Source: Aurelia coerulea
Lineage: Eukaryota > Cnidaria > Scyphozoa > Semaeostomeae > Ulmaridae
Length of the DNA stretch: 64,000 nt
NCBI GenBank assembly: GCA_039566865.1
Contig: CM076945.1
Location: forward strand, 6,251,501-6,315,500
Reading direction: 5' to 3'
Part shown: positions 1 to 11,134 of the stretch, one piece after another
Layout of the letters: each line of letters begins with the position of its first letter
Numbering within the stretch: position 1 is the stretch's first letter
Notes under the pieces: generated by a model
The model's database searches: none
What the model was told of the DNA's origin: nothing
Seen by the model: only the letters and a program-made list of their open reading frames with translations
Position numbers and translations under genes: made by a program

Positions 1-187
1 GAAGCTTGCCACCTAATGATATAGGCTCTGGTACTCTTGATTTCTTGCAAGAGGGTGTCAAATACAGTAAAAACTTGAGAGGTCTCACTTCAAAACAAAA
101 GGAAACCCAAAAACTCCTCTCCTGTCGTATTTTAACAATTGTTTGTAGACAGAATCTATTATACGATATGAAAAAGAGCCAAGTGCA

Positions 188-740
188 AATGGAGAAGGAA
201 GGAGACAAACTAAATCGATCTGCTCCATTTGTCAAGAAGCATCGAATGAGTGCCAAGCTAATAAGTACGCATGTCGACAAAGACAAGGATACAGAAATGT
301 GGCAGATCAATTGAAGAAATTTTAGGCAGTTGGAGAATTTGATGCGAATAATGAAAGAAGAATAGGCGATACTAGCTGCAGCAATCTTTCTAATAAGTTT
401 AGGACCAACAGAAGTGAAATTTCACAAGTGGTATAACAATATATATGATCGTTACCACTATCAGGAACAACAAAAACAGCCACCTGCCAAGGGCCGAGAC
501 TCTTCAGCTCCACCAAGTACACGTGCAAGATACAATGCAATCAACTTGCAATTGAAGTGTTTCTTTTTTGTGAAAAAGAAGACGCAGATGATAGTCTTAC
601 GAAAGTGCAAACTCTAGGACTTGACAAGAAAGTTCGCAATTGCATAATTGCATTTATGTATCAAAGATTGCTGGCAAGATTGAACAAAGGAAATCTGGCT
701 TTTACTGAGGCTCTTTTCCCATTAATCTTTCCTGTGTAGC
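188..740 (+). pseudogene. Decayed Cys-rich protein relic (uncharacterised family)
   Basis: About 216-324 reads as a Cys-rich stretch (CSICQEASNECQANKYACRQ) and ends in a stop. About 557-652, in a shifted frame, reads FCEKEDADDSLTKVQTLG then LDKKVRNC. The second part resembles, from memory, an uncharacterised cnidarian protein family with C-x2-C-K/E-E and LDxxVR-C motifs. Stops and frame changes separate the pieces, so it is at best a relic. The 100-codon frame from position 6 and the 75-codon frame at 752-979 have no recognisable similarity. Confidence 0.35.
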
Positions 741-984
741 GGCACTAAACAGTGGTCTTCGAGGAATTCGTGGAACAGATAATGCCGAGAAAACAGAAAG
801 CTCTAGGTATTATTGCAGGGATGGTTCTGGGTGACATTCTTGAATACTCTAGAGATTATTATCAAGCACGATTCCATTCCCGGGACTTCATTATTCAAGC
901 TGCATTGCCAACAACCAACCTTAGTCCTTACGGTGCATTAATGGAAAGTATCCAACAAGTGCACAGTTCATGTTTGTAGGTGAG

Positions 985-1172
985 GGTAAAGTTGCGGTTT
1001 TAGCGCCAAGCGCTGGGATCACAGAAGTAGCTAAGCGCTATTCGAGTCCGCGACCCCTTGTCATGACGCTCAAGTGTTGGGGCCCTACCGGGTATCGAAC
1101 CCTGTCTGCCTGACTGTTCTGGCTGCAAAGTCAGAGGATTACACCACTGCGCCACAACACCTGTGCAGTCTC
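985..1172 (-). mobile_element. tRNA-headed SINE, copy 1
   Basis: On the minus strand a box A (TGGCGCAGTGG, about 1144-1157) and box B (GGTTCGATACC, about 1090-1102) mark a tRNA-like head, followed by a body ending AGCGCTTGGCGCTAAAAC. The body recurs at 5863-6004. Not a functional tRNA: the stems are imperfect and the tRNA-unrelated tail is shared between the two copies. Confidence 0.75.
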
Positions 1173-1374
1173 TTACTGAAAATATCGTTTTGGTAACATT
1201 TAGGGCTAGACAATTTAACAGCATCAGCATTTATCAGGTCTGGAGCCTTTGGGTATGGCATAAGAGACGAGTCCGTTAAAGTTGTCTTGATAACTATTGT
1301 AGATGCACCGAATCTTGTACCCTATACTAAAAGTAGCAAAAGGAGACATTCTGCTGAAGGGGTTTACACCTCAC

Positions 1375-2345
1375 CATTTTTAGATTATCAAACTGTTTTG
1401 ATCACAATTTGCAGCAATGTTATAAAAACCAGGCCTGGAACCTATTACCCCAGTCTAAAAATAGAATTCAGGGGCTTCGATCATAGTGGTCTGCATCCTT
1501 TCTTTTTCAGTGTATTTTACTGTGTGTCCTTACCAAGTTCTATGCTAATATCATAATTTGCAGCAATGTTATCATAATAACCACTGTGGAGGCCTGGAGC
1601 CTAGTACCCCAATCTAAAAATAGCTTTAGGGGGTAATTTTTCGAGAGGGTCTGCACCCTTTCTTTTTGAGCGTATCAAACTGTGCATCCTTACTAGGTTT
1701 CATGCTGATATCACAATTTGCAGCAATATTATCAGAACAACCACTGGAGGTCTGAAACCTAGTACCCCAATCTAAAAATAGCATTAGGGGGCAATTTTTC
1801 GAGAGGGTCTGCATCCTTTCTTTTTCAGTATATAAACCTGTGTATCCTTACCAAGTTTCATGCTAATATCACAATTTGCAGCAATGTTATTATAACAACC
1901 ACTGTGAGGCCTGGAAACTAGTACCCCAGCCTAAAAATAGCTTTAGGGGGCAAATTTTCGAAGGGGTCTGTATCCTATCTTTTTCAACGTATCAAACTGT
2001 GTATCCTTACCAAGTTTCATGCTAATATCACAATTTGCAGCAATGTTATTATAACAACCACTGTGAGGCCTGGAAACTAGTACCCCAGCCTAAAAATAGC
2101 TTTAGGGGGCAAATTTTCGAAGGGGTCTGTATCCTATCTTTTTCAACGTATCAAACTGTGTATCCTTACCAAGTTACATTCTAATATCACAATTTGCAGC
2201 AATGTTATTATAACAACAACTGTAAAGGCCTGGAACATAGTACCCCAGTCTAAAAATAGCTTTAGGGGGCATTTTTTCGAAGGGGTCTGCATCCTATCTT
2301 TTTCAGCGTATCGAACTGTGTATCCTATCCAAGTTTCATGCTTCT
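1375..2345. repeat. Tandem array, unit about 159 bp, about 6 copies
   Basis: The block CACAATTTGCAGCAATGTTA ... GGCCTGGAA ... TAGTACCCCA ... CTTTAGGGGGC recurs at 158-160 bp spacing (the ACTGTGAGGC landmark falls near 1583, 1743, 1901, 2060 and 2219). Outer copies are more diverged. No coding frame runs through it. Confidence 0.9.
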
Positions 2346-2394
2346 ATCACAATTTGAACAATTCAGCAATATTTTGGTTCTAACAGCCCTGACA

Positions 2395-3215
2395 TATGTA
2401 CAATTAATATATTGGCAATAAAGAAACAATAAAATAGATACTATAAGTGCGGATGAAGAACGAACAAGAAATAGACAAAAATTTGATGTTTTTAGCACAC
2501 TAAGGCCTTTGAAGTCATTACTTTCATCAGAGTGTGACTGACAAACTGGTTTGTCAGTCACACTATAAAGCTAAAAAGCTATAAATAATCATAATCATAA
2601 TCATAAACTTATTTACAGTTGGTTTTGATCTAGTTAACAACAACTAATTAACACCAACTATCTATAATATACAATATACAATATAACAAAAAGATAAAAA
2701 ACCCTAATGAATTATCCTAAATTAAGTGCAAATGTAGCACGTACAGTTATTGCCATCCCAGCAACGTATTTCTTTCTTGAATTTCATGAGAGAAGTTGTC
2801 AATTTTAGGTCATCACTAAGATTGTTCCACAATAGACTCCCTCTAAAGGATAAGGAATTTATTCCGTAGCGCTGAGAACTCACTGAGGGGAGCTTGCATA
2901 GTTCCTTTGTCCGCAGGTTGTAGGGAACATCTTTTTTAACAAAGAAATTCCACATGTACTCTGGATTGAGATGGTTCATTGATTTGTAAATTTCAACCAT
3001 GAGGTTTTGTAAGTTCTTTTTATGTATTGTCTTTGTCTCAACCCTATCTAGAAGTTCCTCAAATGTGGATTGATAGTCTCTATATAAAGCAGTTTATCAG
3101 TCACACTTTGATGATAGTAATGACTTGAAAGGCCTTAGTGTGCTAAAAAACATCGAATTTTTGTCTATTTCTCGTTCGTTCTTCATCCGCACTTATAGTA
3201 TCCATTGTACAATTA
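2395..3215. repeat. Inverted repeat flanking a LINE 3' fragment
   Basis: Arms of about 130-160 bp at 2403-2560 and 3090-3212 are inverted copies of each other (shared CTTAGTGTGCTAAAAA and CATCCGCACTTATAGTAT). They enclose a minus-strand LINE fragment. At the inner edge of the left arm lies a perfect palindrome (2531-2564, 16-bp arms). Confidence 0.7.
2585..3000 (-). mobile_element. LINE 3' fragment (reverse transcriptase C-terminal end)
   Basis: A 92-codon frame (3000-2722) has the typical end of a Jockey/CR1-like ORF2: YNLRTKELCKLP, RYGINSLSFRGSLLWNNLSDD, LMKFKKEIRCWDG and a final C-x-C-x2-C motif. The region from 2721 to 2585 is its AT-rich 3' end, with a short ATAATC-type repeat at 2587-2607 as tail. 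Strongly 5'-truncated; the polymerase core is absent. Confidence 0.82.
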
Positions 3216-3452
3216 AAATGTATTTACAAGCTCATGCTATGAAAATAGATGCAATATAATATATAAGGTTAAAGAAGTAAAGAAAAAAACCCCTAATTAC
3301 AGTGGCACTTTTAGCATTAAAAGGCGAAGCTGACCTTATTTCTATAATGGTCCCTTTAGAGGTGCCGGTATAACGTAACAAAAGGAAGATAGCAAAAGGA
3401 ACAAACATGGTCCGTAATAAGACGAAACCATGATCGGGAGAGATGATGCAGG

Positions 3453-3759
3453 CCCGGGGGGTCTACCTTAGAGAAAAACAACGGGGATGTGCCTGCCAAA
3501 ATAGAATTTTATGACCCTATCCTGGAATAAATGTTTGAAAACATAGTACCTGTCCTGGATAATACAATTGTCTTTTGTAAGTTACCTTAATTTTGCATGT
3601 CAAATCTGAGCTGTCCTAGGAAAAAGCTTTAATGAACATACCTGTGCCGGAATAAATACACAAAAGGTATAATCCTGTCCTGTAATTTTCAACCGAAAAT
3701 AGGGCCCTATTGGCAGGCACATGCCCTGGTGCTCAATGTTTTAAGTAGACCCCCCGGGG
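3453..3759. mobile_element. G-run terminal inverted repeat element, copy 1
   Basis: Starts CCCGGGGGGTCTACCTTA and ends TTAAGTAGACCCCCCGGGG, with GGGGATGTGCCTGCC just inside one end and GGCAGGCACATGCCC inside the other. The interior is short degenerate repeats (CCTGTCCTGGA/AATA). Related elements lie at 14995-15246, 20650-21065, 22827-23335 and 25112-25445. Confidence 0.75.
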
Positions 3760-3784
3760 ATGGAGGGTCTTTGCAGAAAACATA

Positions 3785-4326
3785 CCAGATGTCCCAAAAA
3801 AAAGGAGTCCCGTTTGAAAATTCACGAAAATTTGATGACATGGCAGATCCTCAATTTTCTTTTAATTTCAAGTAGATCAAGGACTAAATTATTTTCCCAG
3901 ACAGCTGATCTTGTAATTGGTTTGAAATTTACAATTTTAGCTCCTTTCAGGGCAACCTGGTTTTGAATCATACTGCAAAAAAACATTTATGCTTGCCAGA
4001 TCAATTTCTTTGTGCATATAAAGCTTCTAGTTTGGTCATAAATGACAGAAAGAAATGCACACTGCCATTGAACACTTCGATGACAATTAAAAATCTGAAA
4101 ATTTTCACTGTTAGGCAAGATTGAGCATTTTACTTAAAAAGTATAGCTCAAAATAAGGTTTTTCAACGTGTAATTTTTCTAGCTCATTGCATCAAAAGCA
4201 AAAATTTTGGCATCTATAAATATTTTTGGGTCTTTGAAAAACAAATCAAAAAGAAAATTTTATCAAAGTTTTGATAATCAATTTTTGGTGATTTTTTAAA
4301 CAGGAGTACTTTTTTGGGACACCCGG
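3785..4326. mobile_element. CCGGGTG-terminus element, family A, copy 1
   Basis: A 542-bp element with termini CCAGATGTCCCAAAAAA and TTTTTTGGGACACCCGG flanked by TA on both sides. The interior matches the copy at 45479-46017. No transposase frame, so it is non-autonomous; TA duplication suggests Tc1/mariner-type mobilisation. Confidence 0.82.
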
Positions 4327-5019
4327 TATATGTCATCTTCCTCTCTCTCTCTCTGTGTTTTGGATGTTGCATTCAAAATTATTTTGATTTTATTGAATCA
4401 CTCGCTACAAACAATGCCTGCTTTACTCCCAAGCCAAAAGTAACGTGGGAAATTTGGAATCGGCTATTTTGGGGTTTTGTTTATCTTATAGTTCATAAAA
4501 ACAATATTTCTAATTTCAAACTGTTATTGTCAACAAATTATCTATGAAAGCTAAATTATTCAGTTTGTAAATTTGCAATTTGTAAATTCAATCTAGAGGC
4601 TTAGTGTCTGTGTATGAAAACAGCTTACATTCGGTAGGAGTGAACAGATTGGATTAAAGATTTTTCCAAATTATACAATTTTGTTGACACAGACTTTGAA
4701 ACAGCTCCATGTCAATTCTATCGCTCAAATCTTGTTTGCGAATAGCTAATTTCTTCAGATATCGAGATGTCAAATTCCATTGTCTAACTGTGTTGCCTCT
4801 TGCCTTATCTTCATTATCGAGTCGCTCGTCTTTGTTTATTGTGTAATCTTTGTTGCAACATGCTTATTTTCCCAGCTCAAAAAATAAAAGTGATTCTTGA
4901 AACAATAACAGTAAATCCTGTTTGTATTCTGTAAATTAGAACTTTGATTAATTTTTTCTAAGGTTTCAGCTTAAATTCAATTATCTACCTGAATTGATGT
5001 ATGTTCTACTGCAACTCTA
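4327..5019. other. No gene seen
   Basis: AT-rich sequence with a CTCTCT run at about 4344-4355. No splice-consistent coding frame, no inverted repeat and no similarity to other parts of the window noticed. Confidence 0.6.
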
Positions 5020-5535
5020 GACTTATGACTTGTCATCCCTTGTTTCCCTGCGTTCTTTGATTTGCTGATATCACTTGATCAACAGGGACTCATACCATTA
5101 CTCTTATAAAGTGGCCTAAACCAGCGGGAGTTCTCGTACGCTCAACAGAATCGCTTCAAAGTCTGGTTTGAAGAGCTTCAACATTGAAAAGCAAACTTTT
5201 AGTGCAAAGAATAATGCTTTCCTGACCTACAAATCGCAAAATACATGCCTTTCAAGCAGTAATCTTCCTCCGTAGAAACAATATAGATCCATCACAGCTT
5301 CGAGAAGTCTAGGCCGTATCAACCGTTTTTTGTATGCAACAACAACAACTGTCTAGATAAAGGCTCCCTATTGGTTGAAAATTGAATTCTAGCAATTCGA
5401 TTGATCAATACGGAACCACTCCATTGGCACCTAAAGGGGGCCCATTCTATAAGAGTAATGGAATGAGTCCCTTTTACCAAGTGATGTCAGCAAATCAAAG
5501 AACGCAGGGAAATAAGGGACGAAAAGTCATAAGTC
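5020..5535. mobile_element. TA-flanked inverted-repeat element with about 60-bp arms
   Basis: The left arm, starting GACTTATGACTTGTCATCCC, and the right arm, ending GTCATAAGTC, are inverted for about 60 bp (both carry CCCTGCGTTCTTTG and TTTGCTGA.ATCACTTG), flanked by TA. Total 516 bp. A partial copy with only the ends is at 48879-49012. Confidence 0.82.
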
Positions 5536-5862
5536 TACTGTAACTCAACTAAACTCCTGTTCTACTGCAACTCAACTCCTTTCCTTACGCTTCTGAATAG
5601 AGCCTAGTTATGACTCAGTTATTTCCCACATGAGGCATCAGACCCAATACATGATCAAAGTTTCATTCTTCACAACAACAGCAACAACATAACTTCCTTG
5701 CTCGTTGAACTGAATTACTTATTCAAATTGAGACCAAAAGGCGTAGCACATAGCAAATTAAGACCGGCCATCATTTTACAAGTTTTTGATGCGCTTGGAA
5801 ATGAGGCGTAGGCTCAGTCTTCAGCAGTCATTGGAACTGCTTCAGCGGCCTTCGGAGGATGA

Positions 5863-6004
5863 TGTTGTGGCGCAGTGGAAGTCCTCAGACTTTGCAGCCA
5901 AAACAGTCACGCGGACGGGGCACCATCCCAGGTAGAGGACTCGATTAGGTCTTCTTTACTTCTGCAATCCCAGCGCTTGGTGCTAAAAGAGCAACTTCAC
6001 CTGC
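5863..6004 (+). mobile_element. tRNA-headed SINE, copy 2 (same family)
   Basis: GTTGTGGCGCAGTGG at the head and the same anticodon-side block (GACTTTGCAGCC) and body (CCCAGCGCTTGGTGCTAAAA) as the copy at 985-1172, in opposite orientation. Box B is badly decayed. Confidence 0.7.
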
Positions 6005-6009
6005 TTTAC

Positions 6010-6660
6010 CTTCACTGTCGTAAATGTAAGAATGTGTTACAAACACTAGGCTAATTCACCTCCACATAGGGAAACTATTGCACAGTGGCGGAATTATTAG
6101 GGGTTGGAGGGGCAACTGCCCTCCCCCCCCCCCCCATTTCGATAAGACTCGGAAATTTTCCTCATGAGTCGGAAACGTAGGTGGGATTGAAAGTGCCACG
6201 AAGGAACAGGTCACCGTCAAGAAGTAGAAGAGTTTTTATCTCGAAAAGGCAAACTCAAACTCAAGCTCACAAGCTCAAAAGAGTATTCTAAGGTTTTTAT
6301 TCACTTTCATTTATTTCAAAAACGTGTGGAAAGTTGCTGGGTATAGGTACGAGAGTGCAATATTTCCGAGAGATGTTGGAACGTGATTGGGAGAGCTGGA
6401 GAGGCATTCTAAGCCAATGTAAAGTTTGGAGTTCTCAAAATTTTCCTGGACACAAAACTAAGACAATATATCAGCTCAAAGTTTCCATTTGTTGGGGACA
6501 GACAAAAGTTGGATTGCGAGAAGCGTTCTAAGATAAATTAGGGGCTCTTCGTGCACAAATTTGTTGAGCAGTGGTTATCCATGTCGTCATCGCCAACTAT
6601 TCGAATTTGGCACTGGCAAACAAGGAATCCAAGAGATCTCCTAAGCCAAAATGAATTATC
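6010..6660. other. No gene seen; one C homopolymer
   Basis: Contains a run of C at 6124-6134 and a short open frame (6334-6531) without recognisable similarity or splice context. The stretch near 6380-6460 shares AAGGCATTCTAAG-like words with 6740-6800, suggesting old repeat sequence. Confidence 0.5.
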
Positions 6661-6940
6661 TTTACTCAATGATGTTCCTGGGTGATGCTACTCCATAAAA
6701 AAATGTTATAAAATTGTCAAAATCCCAATTCAGGACTCTCAAACATAGGGTCGTGAAAGGCATTCTAAGTAAATGTAGAGGGCGTGTCCTCGAAGATTTT
6801 CTTGGGGGCTTGGCCCCCAGAGTCTTGGTAGCTGTTGGGCCCACTTTCATAATTCTTGTCTTTTCTATCAACTGCTCAATATAAATAATTTTGAAATCTG
6901 ATTATATCATTATCATGTAATTTTCTAGTCTCAAACTTAC

Positions 6941-7232
6941 CTATTGTTGTGACCACTGAGCCACAAAAATACAAAGCACTGTAAAAATTCCAAGTGGCTT
7001 CACCAAAATGTGACAATTTGAAAACATGTTCTGCCTCATGCATCATCTCCTTGAATTTAGCAAAAGTCATATTTCCCTCTCCAACCTTGTGCTCCTCGTA
7101 AATTTTTCTTACTTCCAAGTCACTCGTGTCTTTTCCCTCTTCTATCTTCCAAAATATTGCTGCACCAAGAATCAAGTATAAAAACAAGGCAGACAGAAGT
7201 GCCAGAAGCTTCCGTTTTTGCCCGAGTGCCAT
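6941..7232 (-). CDS. K2P two-pore-domain potassium channel, first coding exon
   Basis: Reading from 7232 down, 97 codons plus one base encode a start Met in a good context (A at -3, G at +4), a hydrophobic first transmembrane helix (about residues 9-30, LLALLSALFLYLILGAAIFW), the long extracellular cap region (about 31-80) and the first pore helix WNFYSALYFCGSVVTTIG. This is the order of K2P (TWIK/TREK/TASK) channels, which set the resting leak potassium conductance in the plasma membrane. The exon stops at a GTAAGT donor after the first base of the filter glycine codon. That split inside the first GYG is, to my knowledge, a classic intron position of animal K2P genes. The remaining exons (second filter residue, M2, P2, M3, M4) were not found in 1-6940; the intron probably leaves the window to the left, or this is an orphan exon. 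Confidence 0.88.
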
Positions 7233-7805
7233 TCTTTGAGAGTGTAAATTCTGTGATTTATTGATTGTTGTGTAATAATTTGAATCAGCGATGATATGCG
7301 AAAGTTGAATCTAAGAAAAAGATTGGGGCTTCAGATTGATATTTTGGCCAGTCGCATTCCTAGACTAACTACTTCAGTTCCAATTTCCGCTCATTGATTG
7401 AATTGGATGACGGCACAACGCTTCAAGTGGGACTGATAATCAGACTAAAATCGCCAAAAACCGGTGCGACCAATAAGATTGCAGGATCTTCAACTTGTGA
7501 TTCTGATTCGTGGAGAGGTGATCTTTGCTAAGCAACGTTGCAGCCCATGCTAGCGAAAAATTGACAAGAAGATATGATTCTGTTTTCCGGTGTTTCTTTG
7601 CTGCTAAGCTCGCGAAATTTTCAATAAACATGGTGGAAAGTAGACATGACGGACATGGCTGACAACAACAACACAAATCAAAAGACATTCTGGATGATTT
7701 GCTGATCATAATTAGACCATAATATGATATTCTGCAGAACCGGAATGATCATTACGAGGCTGACCTCAGCTGCCGATTTTTCGAATAGTTTGATCTGGAG
7801 TCTTA

Positions 7806-8202
7806 GGTGCTGTTTATATGGAGGAAGGCCAGCCCTCCTAGCAGGGCTAGCCCTCTTTCCCGAGATCTCACCACTCTGGTATAATCCTTCATAAAATTCT
7901 TTTTCGTTTATATGAGAGGAGGGCCAGCCCGCCTAGGCGAGATCTCGCTAGTGAATACCCGAGATCTCGCCTAGGAGGGCTGGAAATTTCCCATGTAAAC
8001 GCAATCAAGAGGGCTAGCCCTCCTAGGCGGGCTGGCGGAAACAATAGAATCAACGTAGAACGATAGGATTAGAACGGATGGCGCCATCATGTCTAGCCCT
8101 CCTAGAAGGGCTAACTTTCCATGTAAACGCAAAATAAAATCCAGCTCTCTTAGGAGGGCTAGCCCTCCTAGGAGGGCTGGCCCTTCTCATATAAACAGCA
8201 CC
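7806..8202. mobile_element. PIF/Harbinger-like MITE, 397 bp, TTA duplication
   Basis: Termini GGTGCTGTTTATATG and CATATAAACAGCACC are flanked by TTA on both sides. The interior is built of repeated GCTAGCCCTCCTAGG-type blocks in both orientations with CGAGATCTCG palindromes, so it can fold almost end to end. The TWA duplication points to PIF/Harbinger; no transposase is present. Confidence 0.85.
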
Positions 8203-8327
8203 TTAGTTATAGCGTCCTTCAGTCTATCAATAGTGATAACTACAAACGTGTAATCAGTCTATCGCATTGCCAGCACTAAAAATGAAAAATAGAGGGCGTG
8301 GACTTGTAGGGAATTACGTTCTGAAGG

Positions 8328-9160
8328 GTGTAATAATAATAATAATACAGTTTTCAGTCATTTAGCCAGCCATCTTTACATTGTCTTTGCTAGTGAATTA
8401 TCACTACCCTGAGAAAACTGGGTTGATTACGTCCATCCCAAGTCACCCCCTGGCAACGCTATTGATTTGAACGGAAATAGGGATGCAGGAATGATTCTAA
8501 TTTGGAGAGGCACATCCTCCAGGGGGGGCGGGGTATTTTATAGAATATAACAGGAGTGTCACTTTAAGACAATGTGTGACCTTCTAGAACTAGTAGTCTG
8601 TTTTAAATGTGGCATAATCTGTATGGATAGCTTTCTCCGTACCAATGTTTTATCTTTATTCAAGGCCCCCGACGAGATCAGAAAAGTGGGGGGGGGCCAA
8701 ACTTGATACAAAAAATTTACCACAATACAACGTGATGAACTGCCTTTCAGAACAGCATGATTTGCAAAAAAGTGGGGGGGCCATGGCCTCCCCGGCCCTC
8801 CCATCGTCGGAGGCCCTGTTATTTCAAACTCACCAAGGGATTCTGAATTGGGTATGGTTAGTGGTAACGTTTGCCACAACTGCGGACCTTTGAATCGGAC
8901 GCTTTCTGTCCCATTGCTGACAGATCTCACTCTTGGTTGAATAAATTCATTATTGCTACGCAAATTGTAGTGACTTGTATTTTCGCAGAAGATTTCCTGC
9001 ATAAATGTAGGGTTCTGGTCTTTCTAGTTTTGAACATCTCAGTCATAAGTATTTGCAAGTTCTTTGCATAAATAGCAACTGCACAGTCATTCTGTAATAG
9101 CTCACTAAAAGTAGATTCAGTATTCTTGTTTGTAATTCTCAAAGCCCTTTCCTGTATTTT
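8328..9160 (-). mobile_element. LINE 3' fragment interrupted by a hAT-like MITE
   Basis: Minus-strand frames read ALRITNKNTESTF, AIYAKNLQILMTEMFKT (9142-9040), then HYNLRSNNEFIQPRVRSVSNG and VRFKGPQLWQTLPLTIPNSE (about 8985-8855), the usual C-terminal end of a Jockey/CR1-like ORF2. The frame is then broken by an inserted element (8660-8820) and resumes as KTLVRRKLSIQIMPH. The 3' tail is a short TAA run at 8329-8346. Confidence 0.75.
8660..8820. mobile_element. hAT-like MITE inside the LINE fragment
   Basis: Read on the minus strand it starts CAGGGCCTCCGACGATGGG and ends TCGTCGGGGGCCTT, so the termini are inverted. CAGGG is a usual hAT start. Flanking TTATTTCAA and TTATTCAA are near-identical 8-9 bp target duplications. 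It carries several G runs. Confidence 0.72.
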
Positions 9161-9775
9161 GCTGATTTTTTTTGTTAAGATGCCCCCTGAAATAAGCTGC
9201 CTGAATAGACTCGTTCTTCAGCTTCTAGTCGATTCGAGTTAAGTCCTGCAGTTCTTTGCCTTACCGCATCCAAGCATAACCACTCAGTCGTTTCAAGTTA
9301 GTTTTGTAACTTGTTTGCAGCAATCGTTGGTATCGTTTTCCACCTCATGGTATTAATTTGTGAGTAGCGAAGTTAGTGATAATATGCTGTCAATTTTTAT
9401 TTGAGTTTAAAGAAAATCCGGATCGGGGAACTGAGAAAAGAGATATATTACACTACGCCTTTCATAAGTACAGCAATAAAATTACAACAAAGTAATCTAA
9501 TAATCTAAGTTTTCTATTCATGTAAGCAAGTATATTTAAAAAGGAAGATGCAATAACCATATACTCAATAATCTTTAAAGGTTTGAATCCTATGGTATAT
9601 ACGGGAGAGTTTCAAAACAATATAGAAAATATAGCAAGTTGCAATGAAATTTCTCGTCGATACTCTTCATGTGCAAGTAGCTCTAACAAATCATGAATTC
9701 CAGCAAGAATATTTCTTCATTATACAACAGAAAATGTAAAATGTTAAGAAGTCTTTATAGAGATTCACTAGTTAC
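9161..9775. other. No gene seen
   Basis: AT-rich sequence without splice-consistent coding frames or recognised repeats. Confidence 0.5.
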
Positions 9776-10014
9776 TAGGGGCTCTCTCCTCGATTAGTTT
9801 CCCTATTGAGAGAGCTCCTCCTATAAGTAATTCCCTCCATACAATTTATCCTTTTCTCTGTATTTGTATATTGTATTAATTTTCCTTACCAATGTATTAA
9901 TTTTCTGTAATATTTTCTTTTTTCTTGTAGTTTAGTTAGTTGTTGGTATGGTGGATTATAAATTGTATGAAGTGCATTTGAAATATATGAAACTGAAACT
10001 GAAACTGAAACTTG
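9776..10014 (+). mobile_element. Retroelement 3' end with GAAACT-repeat tail, copy 1
   Basis: Begins GGGGCTCTCTCC, which pairs with GAGAGAGCTCCTCC, followed by about 170 bp of T-rich sequence and a tail of four ACTGAA units. The same 240-bp block recurs at 19493-19733 with the same tail. Short-repeat tails are typical of LINE or SINE 3' ends; no coding part is attached. Confidence 0.65.
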
Positions 10015-10777
10015 AAGAGCTGATGCAAACGGCATTTAAAAATCTTACCAGTATATCGTAGTTTCACCATACTTCTTCAGTGATCTCCAGATTATAAGTT
10101 AGATCTTCTTCAAAGCTATCATTCTGTTCCCTATGATTGTATTCTGTTTTCTTGCTTTATGTGATGTATTGCTGTATATTCTTCTATCTCCTGTATGTGT
10201 TTATTAATTGTTGTTCTCAGTTTGTTCTGTGTATTGCCATGCGTTTTTCTGTCTTCTACATTGTCTGTTTTTCTCGTCGCGATCAATGTGATCTATTGAA
10301 GCACGTCTGCATACTGCGTGTTTGGTTTTGCGTCTATTGTTTACAAGACATGACGAAGCCAATTATCATTTGAGTATCTTTCACGTTTCGGGGCCTGCTT
10401 AAAGAAAAACAAAACATACTTTCTTTATTTAGTTGTTTACAGAGACGCAGGTGGATATTTCTTTAAAATGTAATTGAATAATTTGAAAAATTTGAAATAC
10501 TAAATTATTTTTTACAAAAAAACAATCCCTTCTATAGCGACTGATCTGTTCTAAAAATTCTCAAGGTCATAGATTGATTAACTGAACAGATTTAACGTTG
10601 CTTTTGCATTGCAGAAAATGGCTGACTGCTCTCAGGTGCAGATTAACTGCATAAGCATTGTCAACATAATGTTTATGGAATTGTGGATTACGTATACCAG
10701 TCAGTATCAGGATTTTTCTGATAATCCCAGTCAGTATCAGGATTCTGATTACAAGCATGACCACAGAAGGGTCGTCA
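10015..10777. other. No gene seen
   Basis: Contains the small direct duplication CAGTCAGTATCAGGATT (about 10699 and 10729). A 78-codon frame at 10137-10373 is Tyr/Cys/Val-rich and shows no family features. Confidence 0.5.
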
Positions 10778-11036
10778 GTAGGTAGGTAGGTAGGTAGGTA
10801 ATCATATTTAACGTGGCTAGCCTGCGAAAGTCTGAGAGAGACTTATTTCCAGCAGGGGCCACGGATGTTTTACCATCAACCCGCCGCAGCTACCAGATTT
10901 CCCTCATATGGCTCTGGTCGACCCGGTCTAGAGTTACGGGCAGCGACCAAACTGTCCAGCGCGGGATTCGAACCTCGGCTGTTCTGACCTTTGGTTTACG
11001 AGTCAGTCGCCTTAACCACTTGGCCACGCGCTCGTC
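10778..11036 (-). mobile_element. Second SINE family, tRNA-Ser-like head, 4-bp repeat tail
   Basis: On the minus strand the head GGCCAAGTGGTTAAGG (box A) and GAGGTTCGAATCC (box B) resembles tRNA-Ser, with a pairable AGCGCG acceptor. A body of about 180 bp follows and ends in five copies of a TACC tetranucleotide (plus strand TAGG, 10779-10800), a typical short-repeat SINE tail. No anticodon stem forms, so it is not a functional tRNA. Confidence 0.72.
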
Positions 11037-11134
11037 GATAAACCAGCTCGGGCCAGTACGACGGGGCCCCCAAAAAGCATTTTATGAACGCACCCTTTAA
11101 ACTCCCGAAAAATGAAGGAAATGCCCTCTTTAAG

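Noticed and set aside
1085..1158. tRNA gene (Cys-like, minus strand)
   Set aside because: Box A and B are present but stems are imperfect and a tRNA-unrelated body follows that recurs at 5863-6004, so it is a SINE.
2510..2570. Hammerhead ribozyme, suggested by CTGATGA-like bases on the minus strand near a palindrome
   Set aside because: The conserved GAAA and stem arrangement are not present; only a simple palindrome can be supported.
10956..11034. tRNA-Ser gene (minus strand)
   Set aside because: The anticodon stem and part of the T stem do not pair; a SINE body and TACC tail follow.
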